This document shows, piece by piece, positions 1 through 9,689 of a stretch of DNA of 64,000 nucleotides. The stretch is from Melieria omissa. Lineage: Eukaryota > Arthropoda > Insecta > Diptera > Ulidiidae. The DNA lies in assembly GCA_963971225.1 (NCBI GenBank), contig OZ020269.1:102918067-102982066 (forward strand). The letters run 5' to 3'. The position numbers and the translations under genes were made by a program. The notes under the pieces were generated by a model that was given only the letters and a program-made list of their open reading frames with translations, was not told the DNA's origin and ran no database searches. Numbering within the stretch: the stretch's first letter is position 1; each line of letters begins with the position of its first letter.

Positions 1-205
1 CAGTTGGCAACTTTTTCTTTCACAATTGGAGGTTTTGCTATTTCCTACCAAAAGCGCACTGCGATTTTTGTAACTCTCATCTGCTTTATGTGGATAGCGA
101 TAGAAGTAAATAAGCGTTTCACCAGGCTGAGCTGGGAATCGAACCCAGGGTCCCGGTGTGAGAAGCCAGCGCGTTACCTTTTGGACGATCGAGTTGGATT
201 CTTTA
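1..205 (-). repeat. tRNA-derived SINE relic
   Basis: On the minus strand a tRNA-like head is readable: the internal B-box/T-arm GGGTTCGATTCCC (134-146), preceded by an anticodon-arm-like stretch and an A-box-like GGTAACGCGCTGGC. There is no matching acceptor stem, so it is not a functional tRNA gene. The downstream part (minus strand, toward position 1) carries GTAGGAAATAGCAAAACCTC, close to the tail module TAGGAAATGGCAAACCTC in the SINE at 18621. Shared head plus shared tail module supports a SINE family. The element runs off the left edge of the window, so its end and target duplication cannot be judged. Confidence 0.6.
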
Positions 206-294
206 AAAGCTTAATGCCAGAAAAAAGATTGCGATTCGTTAATTTTTCGAGGTCTACAGTTTAGTTTTTGATTTTCAAATCATAACTTTGAAAC

Positions 295-1535
295 CAGTGT
301 TGCCAGATCAAGACATTTCCTCCTCGATTTAGTAGATTCTTGGTCTTTTAGAAGCATTTTTAGGAGAAAGATCAGGAGATTTCCTCCTAGATTTAGAAGA
401 TTCTTGGTCTTTTATGAGAATTTTTAGGAAGAAGAATTCTTTAGGAGATTTATATTTTATGTTAGGGGATTTTTCGAATCCTTAGTGGAGTTTTGGGAGA
501 TTTTCTGATAACGAATTATGATGCATGGGGAACATTTTGCCAAATATTTTATTAGTCAAAGCACTCTTTTTTGTTTAATATTTTTGAGCTTACAAAATGC
601 AAGTTCATGTCTATTTTATTGATGTTTATCTCGTTCTCACTTATTGCTTTCACAATGCTTCAAAGTGCATAATTTATGTAATTAATAAAATTAGTTTACA
701 AAAGCATTTCATACCGATCGCATTTTTTATATGTTTTGTTTGTGTTAAGTTGATGCTGAAAGAATAAAAAAGTGGCAATAAAAAAATATATATTTTTATG
801 AATATATAGATGTATTCGTATTTTTCTATGAGAAGTTGAATCGAGTTTAACCCTTTTAGTACCGGAAGCCGATATATCGGCTCTTGCTGCACTAGCGAGA
901 AGTGCCAGAGCCGATATATCGGACCGTGCCTTGTATCGCTTTACTATTCGCATTGCGGGAGAACTCTATCTCAAAATAATTTTGTATTACGTTATAAATG
1001 ATTTAATTTCATTACGAGAGAATAAAAAAAAATAGTTTTTTGTTTTAACTCTTTGTGGACGTTTATGTTATCGGAACTTATCGGCAGCGTGTTATGTAAA
1101 CAACTGTTTGAAGACTCTCGCGAAATTACGTTGCATTGCCGCAGCGAGACGTAGGATCAGTTAGTGTTTCCTCGATCGTTGTTGTGAACAGTATATTTCG
1201 TCCTAGTTCCAGTTTGAAAACGTCAATTTTGTTATTGTCGCTTGTGTCAAACGTTTTCCGCTTGTGTCAAACATTGTTGTTTTTGACAAACAACAATTAG
1301 CAATACAGGACTTCGGAAATTCTAATTATTTTCCACTTCATCCTTAGTCAATCCTAGTAAAACTGTGAAATTCGGCCGGTTATTCTCGCATAGGCACCTC
1401 TTTTTCGCCCGGCGCTAAAAGGGTTAATAATGAAAAAAATTATACCAAAAATTTTAAGAGAAAAATTTTTGGGAGGAAATTTCAGTTTACTTTTAAGATT
1501 TAAGAGAAAGTCATTTCAGGTATCTGGCAACACTG
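295..1535. mobile_element. hAT-like non-autonomous element, copy 1 (interrupted)
   Basis: Begins CAGTGTTGCCAGATC and ends TATCTGGCAACACTG, forming inverted ends of about 14 bp. The flanking 8-mers TTTGAAAC (287-294) and GTTGAACC (1536-1543) agree at 6 of 8 positions, fitting the 8-bp target duplication of the hAT superfamily. The interior is AT-rich with no transposase. The left end contains a 68-bp tandem duplication (about 307-374 and 375-442, each reading CAGG/CAAG..TTCCTCCT..AGATTCTTGGTCTTTTA). A TTAA-type element (851-1423) sits inside. The same family recurs at 35461, 45235, 45590 and 50822. The superfamily call rests on end sequence and duplication length only. Confidence 0.8.
851..1423. 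mobile_element. piggyBac-like MITE (family A), nested
   Basis: TTAA at 847-850 and 1424-1427 flanks a 573-bp segment with inverted ends CCCTTTTAGTACCGG and CCGGCGCTAAAAGGG. TTAA target choice and a CCC-starting end are the hallmark of the piggyBac superfamily. Near the left end two palindromes CCGATATATCGG (869-880, 911-922) lie about 30 bp apart, possible transposase-binding or hairpin sites. There is no open reading frame of note, so it must depend on a transposase in trans. It interrupts the hAT-like element 295-1535 and is therefore the younger of the two. Confidence 0.8.
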
Positions 1536-1559
1536 GTTGAACCTAAAAATCACAAATTT

Positions 1560-2990
1560 CATGTTAAATCTAAGCTGGTAGAACCAATTAGGAAGTTAAT
1601 GTTTCAAAATCAGGTTGCTTATACTATATTTTCTTTGTTTTTTTCAGACACAGTACAAATGTTACTGATTTGTCCAATGGGGAAATCAATCTTAGAATTT
1701 TAGTGTCATTCCATGCTCTGCCTATAGTAGCGCTCGGACACGCCACATGCCACAATGCTCACATGCCACAGCAGTGTCCAAAGAATTCCGCAACGAGACA
1801 AGTTGGTACGATGGAAAAATGATGTATCCGAAAATTCTACATAATGACTGTGACCAACAATGCATCAAAGCGTACAACAAGCCGAAAAACGCTGACAGTT
1901 GGTGAGGCAACAAAAAAAACAAAATGAAACAAACTGAAAAGAAACTCTAATACGTGTACGTCGCACTTGACCACAACTTCCCACATGGGAAGCAATGCCG
2001 ACTGCAACTATGCAACAGCCACGCCACGCCAACCAACCAGCCCAATCAAGCGGCCAACAGGTAGTGTTGCTCGCTGGTAGTTGGCTTCATCATGCGCGTC
2101 ATCATCGTCAGCGGCGGCGACGGCCATGCCGTCAAGTTACGGCCATGCCCCGCAGCAGTCAGCGTGCGGTGCTGTGCCGCGTCGCGTTGCGCTCTAAGCA
2201 GCTTACAGCGAGTTCGCTTGATGCATGGTTGCGCGCCGCCTCGCCAACTGCAACGCCGACACTGATATATCTGGCAAAAAACCATCATCATCTTATTAAA
2301 GAGTGCCAACTTAATTTGCTAGGTTATGTTGCTGCCAGCTTTCAACCTGCATACACGCCAACCACACACACACACACACAGACACTTTGCCACTCCACTT
2401 GCTGCAAGAGCGCGCAAAACGCTGTGCCGCATGAAAAACGCAAAATAGCAACAAGTCGTAGAGAAATTGCAACTACAAAAAAATAACAACAACAACAACA
2501 CTAAAGAGAAGGAAAAACAGTTGTTGGGTAAAAAGTGGGCAAAATCAAAAGAACGACGACGAGGCTGGAAAATAGGTGTTGAAGAATCACTTTTTCCAAT
2601 CTTATGCAATAATGGGAGGCAAGAAACAGTTATATAAAACGATTGCGTGCCAACGAAGAAATTGTGGTACGGCGAGTTGGCTTTGGAGTTGGAGCGACTC
2701 TGGGCTGAGGTGCAATGTTTGATGCGATGCGATGGTGGCGTGGCCGTTGGTGTTGCACAGAGTCGACATTGGCGCAAAGGTATTTGAAAAAAATTAAAAA
2801 AAAATAAATGAAAAGAACAAAAATAAATTAGACATTTTTTTTTTTAAGAAAAACCGTTCACAACAAGTCTTGCGAGGAAAAACATGTGTCGGCATTTTAG
2901 CGATGCTAACGATTTGAAGCTAGGAAATGGCAACTGAGAAGACATGTTACAAAGGCGACACGTATCAAGTGTGGGGGTGATTTTAATTGG
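1560..2990. other. no gene seen; GC-richer single-copy DNA
   Basis: No transposon signature or convincing exon. Around 1990-2780 the base composition is more GC-rich, and both strands stay open for 150 or so codons (+1995-2486, -2319-2777), which is expected by composition. There are a (CA)n run at about 2364-2380 and an (AAC)n run at about 2485-2500. It could be regulatory or UTR-like DNA of a nearby gene, but nothing here proves it. Confidence 0.4.
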
Positions 2991-2994
2991 AACT

Positions 2995-4136
2995 AAAGGG
3001 ATTGAAGGTAGGGACTGAGGAAGTATAAACCACCTTCCATACCTCCTCTAAAACTCAATAACACAGTAACCCCATGCAAGAATGAGGCTCGATTCTTAGG
3101 AGTCATTCTTGGCAAGAAATTAAGCTGGAAACCAAACATCCTCCATAGGGTTGAAAAGGCAAGGGTTGCCTTATATACCTGCAAGAAGGCACTGGGAAAA
3201 ACCTGGGGTCCAAGACCAAACCTAATATACTGGGTCTAAACCGCTGTAGTCAGGCCCATCCTAACGTATGGGTGTTTGGTTTGGTCGGAAGCTCTAGAAA
3301 AAGCCATACTTCTCCAACACCTTCAGAAAGTTCAAAGGCCATCCTGTGTCACTATCTCCGGCGCTTTTAGAACTACCCCAACTTCAGCCTTTGAAGCTTT
3401 ACTTAACCTCATCCCACTAGACCTACATTGCAAAAATCGGCGGCAATTAGAAGCCACATACTTCGTGCTTTCGGCCATTGGTCGGAATCAAATACGGGTC
3501 ACAATAGGATACTCTTTCTCTCTCTCTTAGGACAAACTGGAGAACTCGATTACTCTCCTCCTCGACTTCTCTTCAACAAGAAGTTCTCCTGTACTATCCC
3601 AGATAGGAGCAGCTGGGAGGACTGCTCAACACCACTAACAGGTAGCTCATATCAGGTCTTCACTGATGGCTCTAAACTAAGTGGAGCGGTCGGCGGAGGC
3701 GTCTTTTCGGTCTCATTGGGTATAAACTACTCCTTTAAATTACCAGACCACTGTAGTGTGTTCCAGACGGAAGTAACGGCCATTGAAACCGCCATGAAGC
3801 TGATTAACGAGCGCAGCATCTCCGTACGAGATGTTAGCATACTCTCTGAAAGCCAAGCGGCTATCAGGGCCCTAGGTCTCATGTCTTAGCATCAAAAACA
3901 GTGATCAGCTGCCGCAGATTTCTCGAAGAGATGGCTGAACAGCTCAATATACACCTATTACGGGTCCCAGGTCACAGAGACATCCCGGGGAGCTGTAGGG
4001 CGGACGAACTGGCCAGACTGGGCACAACTAAAGGGCTACTCACAGAATTCGTTGGCTTGGATGTCCCGCTAAGTACTTGCAAGCTGATGTTAGAGGAGGC
4101 CGTGACTAAGGCCGACAGTGAGGAACCGGCTAAATA
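2995..4136 (+). pseudogene. LINE polymerase fragment: RT thumb and RNase H (element 1)
   Basis: A 5'-truncated and frameshifted remnant of a non-LTR retrotransposon ORF2. In order, it shows the RT C-terminal/thumb region (ARFLGVILGKKLSWKPN, VALYTCKKALGKTWG, VVRPILTYGCLVW, LQKVQRPSCVTISGA) and an RNase H domain (VFTDGSK at about 3658, FQTEVTAIETA, ILSESQAAIRAL, then VPGHRDIPG and ADELARLGT up to 4050). An in-frame stop follows IYWV near 3237, and a stop interrupts the domain at 3889. The RNase H motif SESQAA carries E where family members have D (compare SDSQAA in element 2). The RNase H plus this thumb motif set fits the I/LOA/Jockey group; the exact clade is not resolved. Its own 3' end seems to reappear at 5311-5631 after the insertion of element 2. 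Confidence 0.8.
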
Positions 4137-5247
4137 AGGTCCAGCGACTGGCGTGCACGTGCATTACAGGGGCTATGAGAACCTGTCCCACGGTGACACT
4201 GCCATTGCGCATAGCAATTGAAATGGCGGCCAAGCGCACAGGGCTGGCCAGAACCAGTAAAGTGGGGGATCACGTTCTAAGTCGCAGAGACTTGGATGTG
4301 TTATCTGTTGGTAACCCCTATGTATTGTACCCAATGGATACAATAACGAAAACGTATAACTACGAGAAAAACTTCGTAGTATATATGAGTAATAAAGTGG
4401 ACTGGGACTGGGAAGCACACCAGCCCCATTTCAAACCACATACTATTACGTGGTTCACAGACAGCTCCAAAACGCACGATGGAACAGGGGCGGGGGTATT
4501 TGGACCTTGCTTCAAGCACTATGAGCCCATGGGGAATACAGCCAGCATATTTCAAGCAGAGTTATATGCCATTAGGCTCTGTGTGCAGATTAACCTCGAG
4601 CGTTTGTACAGGGGGCAAGATATAGTCATTTGTTCTGACAGCCAAGCAGCCATCAAAGCACTAATCTCGTATGAGAAGCATTGAATAAACTGGGTACAGA
4701 TAACCAGGTTTAAATCCTCTGGGTTCCAGGACATAGAGGATTAGAGGGGAATGAGGAGGCTGATAGTCTTGCTAGAACTGGGGCAGCTATGATCCCCCTT
4801 GCACCAGAACCTTTCATTGGGCTGGACAAAAGCACTCTAGCAGAGTCACTAAGACTTGAGGAAAGAACCTGGAACTCAGAACACTGGTCAAATGCCACAG
4901 GTCTTAGGCAATCGAAAATCTTCATCAAAAGTTATAACTCCAGATGGAGTGAAGAATGCCTCAGACTGGGAAAAACCCAGCTTAGACTGGTCACCGGGCT
5001 GTTAACCGGGCACTGCAGGATGAGGAAACATATGCACACAATCGGAGTAGAACAGGTAAGCGTCTGCAGACTCTGCGGAACAGCGGAGGAGACTCCTGAG
5101 CACATCATACTGCACTGCGATGCGGTATGCCATAGTAGGAGACAGCACCTGGGCCAGTACTGGCTTGCAGAAGAGAACGTCAAACACCTTCTCCCACGTG
5201 AGTTACTAAGCTTCATTAGGTCGGTGGGACTAGGGGACGTTCTCTAA
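4118..5247 (+). pseudogene. LINE polymerase fragment: RNase H and zinc knuckle (element 2)
   Basis: A second LINE, 5'-truncated within the thumb region (NKVQRLACTCITGAMRTCP at about 4131), so the thumb motif occurs twice in the same orientation within 900 bp. It then reads RNase H: WFTDSSKTHDGTGAGVFG, SIFQAELYAIRLCV, IVICSDSQAAIKALIS. The frame stops at 4684. The next motif (roughly WVPGHRGLEGNEEADSLA in intact relatives) is visible only across frames in 4690-4780. The C-terminal part (4789-5247) is open and ends with LVTGLLTGHCRMRKH and a CCHC knuckle (CRLCGTAEETPEHIILHC). TDSS replaces the usual TDGS. Enzymatic activity is therefore unlikely. Likely from a relative of element 1. Confidence 0.8.
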
Positions 5248-5310
5248 AGTTGTAGGGGCAAAATAGATCAACTTTGGTCTCAGTGCACTTTTCCCCTTTC
5301 AAATCTAGCT
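5248..5310 (+). repeat. LINE element 2 3' end with TCTA tail
   Basis: After the stop the sequence reads GGGGCAAAATAGATCAAC..TTGGTCTCAGTGCA..CCCC and then a short tail CTAGCTATCTATCTAA. The same block (GGGGCACAATAGATC..GGTCTCAGTGCA) occurs at 29787 and 53371 on plus and at 53218 and 61031 on minus, so it is the conserved 3' terminus of this LINE family. Tails of short tandem repeats instead of poly(A) are known in LOA/I-type LINEs. Confidence 0.75.
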
Positions 5311-5631
5311 ATCTATCTAAGGCCCCCAACACCGCCTGGGTGGCCTCGGAGACAGGCAAGACAGCGCAACAAATCTGGCCTAAGTTGCTTGCTTAGGCCA
5401 GTCCTGCTTTTTGCAGGACTCGCAAAAAACACTTAGGTTTTTATCACACCGCCAACCTCACCGATATATCAAACGTCGACACCAAAGGCCTAATACGCTT
5501 CATTAATTGTTGAGGTTGGTTTGAGATCTACTAATATGAGGGGGATAATAATCCAGTGGCATCACAATGGGCCTAATTTTGGCCTACGTGCGCTCTCGTG
5601 AGGGCCGCCACATCTACCTACCTACCTACCT
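5311..5631 (+). repeat. LINE element 1 3' terminus with twin hairpins and CTAC tail
   Basis: Contains the residual coding end CTAATACGCTTCATTAATTG (LIRFIN), then GTGGCATCACAATGGGCC..TTTTGGCCTACGTGCG and a (CTAC)n tail at about 5613-5631. Two back-to-back perfect hairpins lie at 5377-5399 (GGCCTAAG/CTTAGGCC, 7-nt loop) and 5400-5420 (AGTCCTGC/GCAGGACT, 5-nt loop). I infer that this is the displaced end of element 1, split by element 2. Confidence 0.6.
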
Positions 5632-5644
5632 AAAGGGACTGAAA

Positions 5645-5860
5645 GGGAGGATTATGACATCAAGAGATGTAGGCAGGTTGGTAGGAGTGGCTGCCCCAAG
5701 TCGGAGCCCATTTCAGACATGAAGGTCCTCATAGAACCAGTTTGAGCTTCTCACGAGGTCTGCTGGACTGTGAATAGGCTTATCGGCTAAATTCTCTAAA
5801 ACATTTATCCAGGTTCGATCTTCTTCTGATTAAACCCAGCCAAATGTATAGAAGATGAAG
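5645..5860 (-). repeat. LINE-derived sequence, 3' end motif on minus strand
   Basis: On the minus strand GGGGCAGCCACTCCTACC (about 5676-5693), followed by CTGCCTACATCTC, resembles the LINE terminus at 15765-15800 (GGCAGCCATTCCTACC). The adjacent 5727-5830 (AGAACCAGTTTGAGCTTCTC..CCAGGTTCGATC) has a diverged match at 48137 (AGAACCAGTTAGAGCTTCTA). Together these are probably joined LINE pieces. Confidence 0.4.
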
Positions 5861-7589
5861 CGAAAAGTGCAACCTTATAGTTATGAAGAAGAAGTACAAC
5901 TTTGTGCAACAGTGTAATGTGCAACTGGGCAGACATGCCATTTGCCAGCTGTCATATAATCAACCAATAGATACCAGTCAGTTGTCCGGTGCACGCAAAT
6001 CGAGCACTTGAACGACAGTTGCGCCATAATGACGAATGGTGTTGACTTCATTGTGGTCGGCACCTACACACACACACACGTAACAGCTCAATTTTTAACT
6101 GCATGTTGCACGCAAATTGCAACCGTCGAACTTGACACTTTTGCTATGAAAACAAAATTTTTCTTGTTGTTGTTGCTGTTGTTGTTGGTTTCAATATAAC
6201 TTTATTATTGTACCAACGACTGATGCCAATGATCTGGTCCAGTGATGATGCTGGCTGCACGATCGTTATATGCAATTGTCATTCATTGTTATTGTTGTTG
6301 TTGTCGCTCATTGTTTACATGACAGTTTTGCTTGTACAAACATTGGAGAATTGAATATTTCGAGACATAAACAAAATAAACACGCGCTCAGCCGTGTTTG
6401 CAGCGCCAACAATGGCAATTATGGTAACAATAACAACAACAAGTGATGCAACATTTCAGCTTCAACTTGTGTTTGATCGCGCGTGCGTTCCATACGCTTC
6501 GCCGCAAACCACTTGTGGCGCGCCCCATTGACGTCAGTTGATGTCTCAATGTTTTCTTCTTCTTGTTGTTGTCAAATTGCTGCCTTTAACTCGCTCGAAC
6601 TGTGCGTCGCTGACGCTTTTGGACTACTCGAACTAATGCATTGCACATTGCGTTGAGTCCACTTGGAGTTGCGTCTGCGTGCTCTATCGGCAGCGGCCAC
6701 CATCCGTATGGCAATTATACATATTTATTTATATGCCCATATATACATGAGTATATGTATGTTTGTGTGTATGTTAATGTATTTCTGGTCTTTGTTGTTT
6801 AGATTTTGGACGCTCATTAATTGCAACTGCGTGTTGCGTGTGTGCTGTTTTCAGTCCTTCCGTAGAGTTGCACGCCAATCCGACAGGCGGCAGCACAATG
6901 AAATAAAGTTATACTGCCCAGTTGCGTTCGTACACAAATAAGTGTTGATCTTGAAAGTCGCACTTGAGTCTCGCCATAAAGCAGACGAATTTATGTGAGG
7001 TCAGTTTTCTTTGGTTGGTTCGGTGCATATTTTATGTCTTCTGTTTATTTTTCTTGGCCAGCGAACAGCAGCAAATTTCATGAAACTGAAAATCGCCAAG
7101 AAGGTTTCAACTTCAACTTGAGTTGGTTATTGTTGTTGTTGAATTTTTTTAATTGTAATTTTTCAAGATTTTCGTGCTACATCGTCAGTTCGTTTATTTT
7201 CGTAGGAATTTCGCACTTCAAAAGACCAAACAAAAAATTACTTTAAAAATTAAAACATGTGTTGAAAGTTTGAAACTAAAATTTTGTATTTTTGTAGAAG
7301 CAAGAGAGTTTATAAAAACCTCAAAAAAAGATGCACTTGCCTGAATATTTTTTCCGAAACCTGCGCATAATGAAGAAATTAATTTTAGTTTGGTTTGTTT
7401 TATTTGCAGTAAAATTGAGACCAAAAAAGAACATAATTTGATTATTATTAAAAATAACAAAAATTAAAACTAATACAAGTTCGACATGAACAGAGAAATT
7501 GAAGAATTTATTTTTATTAAATTATAAAATGTTAAATTATAAAATGTAATACTTGGCTGCAGGTTAATTGAACTTAAGCAGTATTCATG
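5861..7589. other. no gene seen; single-copy DNA with GTT-type microsatellites
   Basis: No transposon ends and no protein similarity that I recognise. Contains (CA)n at about 6067-6080, TTG-type repeats at about 6163-6188 and 6290-6303, and an ATAT-rich stretch at 6720-6760. The plus-strand reading frames here (for example 6663-6941, 6995-7246) are rich in C, F, L and Y and look like chance. Confidence 0.4.
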
Positions 7590-7727
7590 TTAACACATTA
7601 AAAGCGGGCCGGGTAAAATTACCCGTTGTGAAAACTGCTGCTTATAAGCGGGGCGGGTATTTTTACCTTTTGAATGTAGGCACTTTAAAAGCGGGAGACG
7701 GTATTTTTACCGGATTGGTTTTCATAT

Positions 7728-8070
7728 TGGTGACGACTATCGCATACGAACCAATAACGAGCTGTATGAGCTGTATAAGGACATGGACGTAGCGCAGCGA
7801 ATTAACATCCAGCGGCTACGCTGGCTCGGTCATGTCTGCCGCATGGACGACGAAGCTCCGGCGAAAAAGGTATTCGATGCGATGGTTGGAGGTCGACGGC
7901 GAAGAGGGAGGCCGTGTCTCCGGTGGAAGGACCAAGTGGAAGAGGCCCTGGTATCTCTTGGTGTGACCAACTGGAGAAGGCGCGCGCGAAGCAGAGGCGC
8001 CTGGAGAGAAGTTTTGCGGCAGGCCGTAACCCGATAACGGGTTGTTATGGCCAGTTAAGTAAGTAAGTAA
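7728..8070 (+). mobile_element. 5'-truncated LINE insertion with TAAG tail and 11-bp TSD
   Basis: The insertion lies between perfect copies of GGTTTTCATAT (7717-7727 and 8071-8081) and ends in a (TAAG)n tail (TTAAGTAAGTAAGTAA). This is a textbook target-primed, 5'-truncated retroposition event. It splits the TTAA element 7594-8229, giving relative age. Related but more degraded copies are at 19240-19480 (+) and 52673-52870 (-). Confidence 0.9.
7732..8037 (+). pseudogene. LINE endonuclease-RT, C-terminal fragment
   Basis: Open from the truncation point to a stop, about 101 codons. Key motifs are RLRWLGHVCRMDD, FDAMVGGRRRRGRPCLRWKD, and NWRRRARSRGAWREVLRQA. This RWLGHV..GRRxRGRPxLRW..NWR pattern is the typical C terminus of many insect and helminth endonuclease-reverse transcriptase LINEs, which I recognise but cannot place in a clade without a search. 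No RT or endonuclease core remains, so there is no activity. The reading frame is unbroken, consistent with a fairly recent insertion. Confidence 0.8.
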
Positions 8071-8386
8071 GGTTTTCATATAAAACTGAAAGTATTATTT
8101 CATATAATTATTTTAGTTTCATAAATTTCAAGTTTTATTTATTTTGGATCGCGCAATTTTTGCTTGTTTTGCAAGTAATGCCCGCTACGCAGCATAGTTT
8201 CATATACTAGGCTACCCGCTTAAAATGTGTTAATAATCTGAGAATTCATCATTAAATGTTTTACAGAATTAAGAATTTTAACATTTCAAACACTCATTTC
8301 GAAATAATTTTTACATTTTGAATCTTTGGAAATGCATTATTTAAGATTTTGCAAAATTACAAATTTTGAAAAAGTTTCAATATCTA

Positions 8387-9675
8387 TCAGGTGTACAACT
8401 TTGCTTCCGCCGTTTTCCGATAGGTGGCTGTGCCGGCTGGTAATGCCTGGTGCCTGGCCTGATGGTAATGCCTTTAAAGTGAGTGTGGACAGTGCCTAAC
8501 GAATTGTCATCTCCGTTTCAGTGACAGTTGTTCTTGTTTTCGTATTATTCACGCTCGAAAATGTCCGTTTATGTGCCCAATTCTCGCCATTTGCGGGAAG
8601 TTTTACTTTTCTGTTACAATTCGAAAAAAAAATGCAGCTGAAGCGCATCGAATGCTCTCAGAAACTTACGGTGATGCTGCTCTAAGTGAAAGAACGTGTC
8701 GGGAGTGGTTTCAACGTTTTAAAAATGGTGATTTCGATGTCGAAGACAAACATGGTGGTGGAAGAGAAAAAACCTTCAAAGATGAACAACTAGAAGCATT
8801 GCTTGATGAAGATTCGTGCCAAACCCAAGAAGAGCTTGCCGAATCGTTGGGAGTGAGTCAGCAAGCCATTTCAAAACGTCTCAAGGCCCTGGGCATGATT
8901 CAGAAAGAAGGAAACTGGGTGCCGTACGAGTTGAAACCGAGGGACATCGAGCGCCGTCTATTTGTATGTGAGCAACTGCTTCAAAGACAAAATCGTAAGG
9001 GGTTTTTACATCAAATCGTAACCGGTGATGAAAAGTGGGTTCGATACGATAATCCTAAACGCAGAAAATCATGGGGAAAGCCCGGGCATGCTTCTTCGTC
9101 GAAGGCAAAACCGAATATTCACGGCGCCAAGGTTATGATTTGTATTTGGTGGGATCAGCTCGGTGTGATTTACTACGAGCTCTTAAAACCAGGTGAAACC
9201 ATCACAGGAGATCGCTACCGAACGCAACTGATGCGCCTTAGTCGCGCGCTAAAAGAACAGCGGCCACAATATCAAGAGCGACATGACAAAGTCATCCTCC
9301 AACACGACAATGCTCGGCCTCACGTCGTAAAAGTGGTCAAAAAGTACCTGGAAACGCTGAAATGGGAAGTCTTGCCCCACCCGCCGTATTCCCCAGATGT
9401 CGCCCCTTCTGACTTCCACCTATTCCGTTCGATGGCACACGGCCTGGCAGATCAACATTTTCAATCCTTCGAAGAATTGGAAAAATGGATTGCTTCATGG
9501 ATAGCGTTAAAAGAGGACTTCTTTTTTCGAGCCGGGATCCGAAAATTGCCGGAAAGATGGGAGAAAGTTGTCGCTAGCGACGGACAATACTTTGAATAAT
9601 ACATCTGTAAGCACTTTTTCGCAATAAAACTTTTAATTTTGGAAAAAAACGGCGGAAGCAAAGTTGTACACCTGA
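8387..9675 (+). mobile_element. mariner element, full length (copy 1)
   Basis: 1289 bp between TA dinucleotides (8385-8386, 9676-9677). Inverted ends are TCAGGTGTACAACTTTGCTT at the left and the matching AAGCAAAGTTGTACACCTGA at the right; inversion continues into CCGCCGTTTT. Length, TA target and transposase (see next entry) define a mariner of the Tc1/mariner superfamily. A deleted sibling is at 36258-37007. Confidence 0.95.
8571..9599 (+). CDS. mariner transposase (DD34D), N-terminal frameshift
   Basis: Cut-and-paste transposase, 342 codons in the main frame. It shows an N-terminal helix-turn-helix region (SLGVSQQAISKRLKALG, residues 92-108), the WVPYEL linker motif (116-121) and the catalytic triad D153 (TGDEKW), D246 (LQHDNARPH) and D281 (SPDVAPSDFHLF), with 34 residues between the second and third D, as in mariner. 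The C terminus (WEKVVASDGQYFE) is complete. The true start is probably ATG at 8561 (MSVYVPNSRHLREVLLF), but that frame is thrown off by a run of nine A at 8624-8632; eight A would join it to NAAEAHRML. The annotated ATG at 8571 therefore gives a spurious first 20 residues. Otherwise the protein has no stop. It is likely inactive or nearly so unless the frame is recovered. Confidence 0.92.
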   Translation: MCPILAICGKFYFSVTIRKKNAAEAHRMLSETYGDAALSERTCREWFQRFKNGDFDVEDKHGGGREKTFKDEQLEALLDEDSCQTQEELAESLGVSQQAISKRLKALGMIQKEGNWVPYELKPRDIERRLFVCEQLLQRQNRKGFLHQIVTGDEKWVRYDNPKRRKSWGKPGHASSSKAKPNIHGAKVMICIWWDQLGVIYYELLKPGETITGDRYRTQLMRLSRALKEQRPQYQERHDKVILQHDNARPHVVKVVKKYLETLKWEVLPHPPYSPDVAPSDFHLFRSMAHGLADQHFQSFEELEKWIASWIALKEDFFFRAGIRKLPERWEKVVASDGQYFE

Positions 9676-9689
9676 TATTTTTTATCATT

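Larger units (their letters stand above)
7594..8229. mobile_element. TTAA-flanked MITE (family C), interrupted
   Basis: TTAA at 7590-7593 and 8230-8233 flanks ends CACATTAAAAGCGGG and CCCGCTTAAAATGTG (inverted with a one-base shift). The left half has three roughly 45-50-bp sub-repeats, each combining AAGCGGG with a palindromic GGTA..TACC core (GGGTAAAATTACCC, GGGTATTTTTACC, CGGTATTTTTACCG). Without the inserted LINE piece it would be about 280 bp. piggyBac-like by target site, non-autonomous. Confidence 0.75.

Noticed and set aside
121..205. tRNA gene on minus strand
   Set aside because: B-box and anticodon-like region present, but no pairing acceptor stem; better explained as SINE head.
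1995..2486. 163-codon open frame
   Set aside because: Low-complexity, runs through a CA microsatellite, overlaps an equally open frame on the other strand, no domain.
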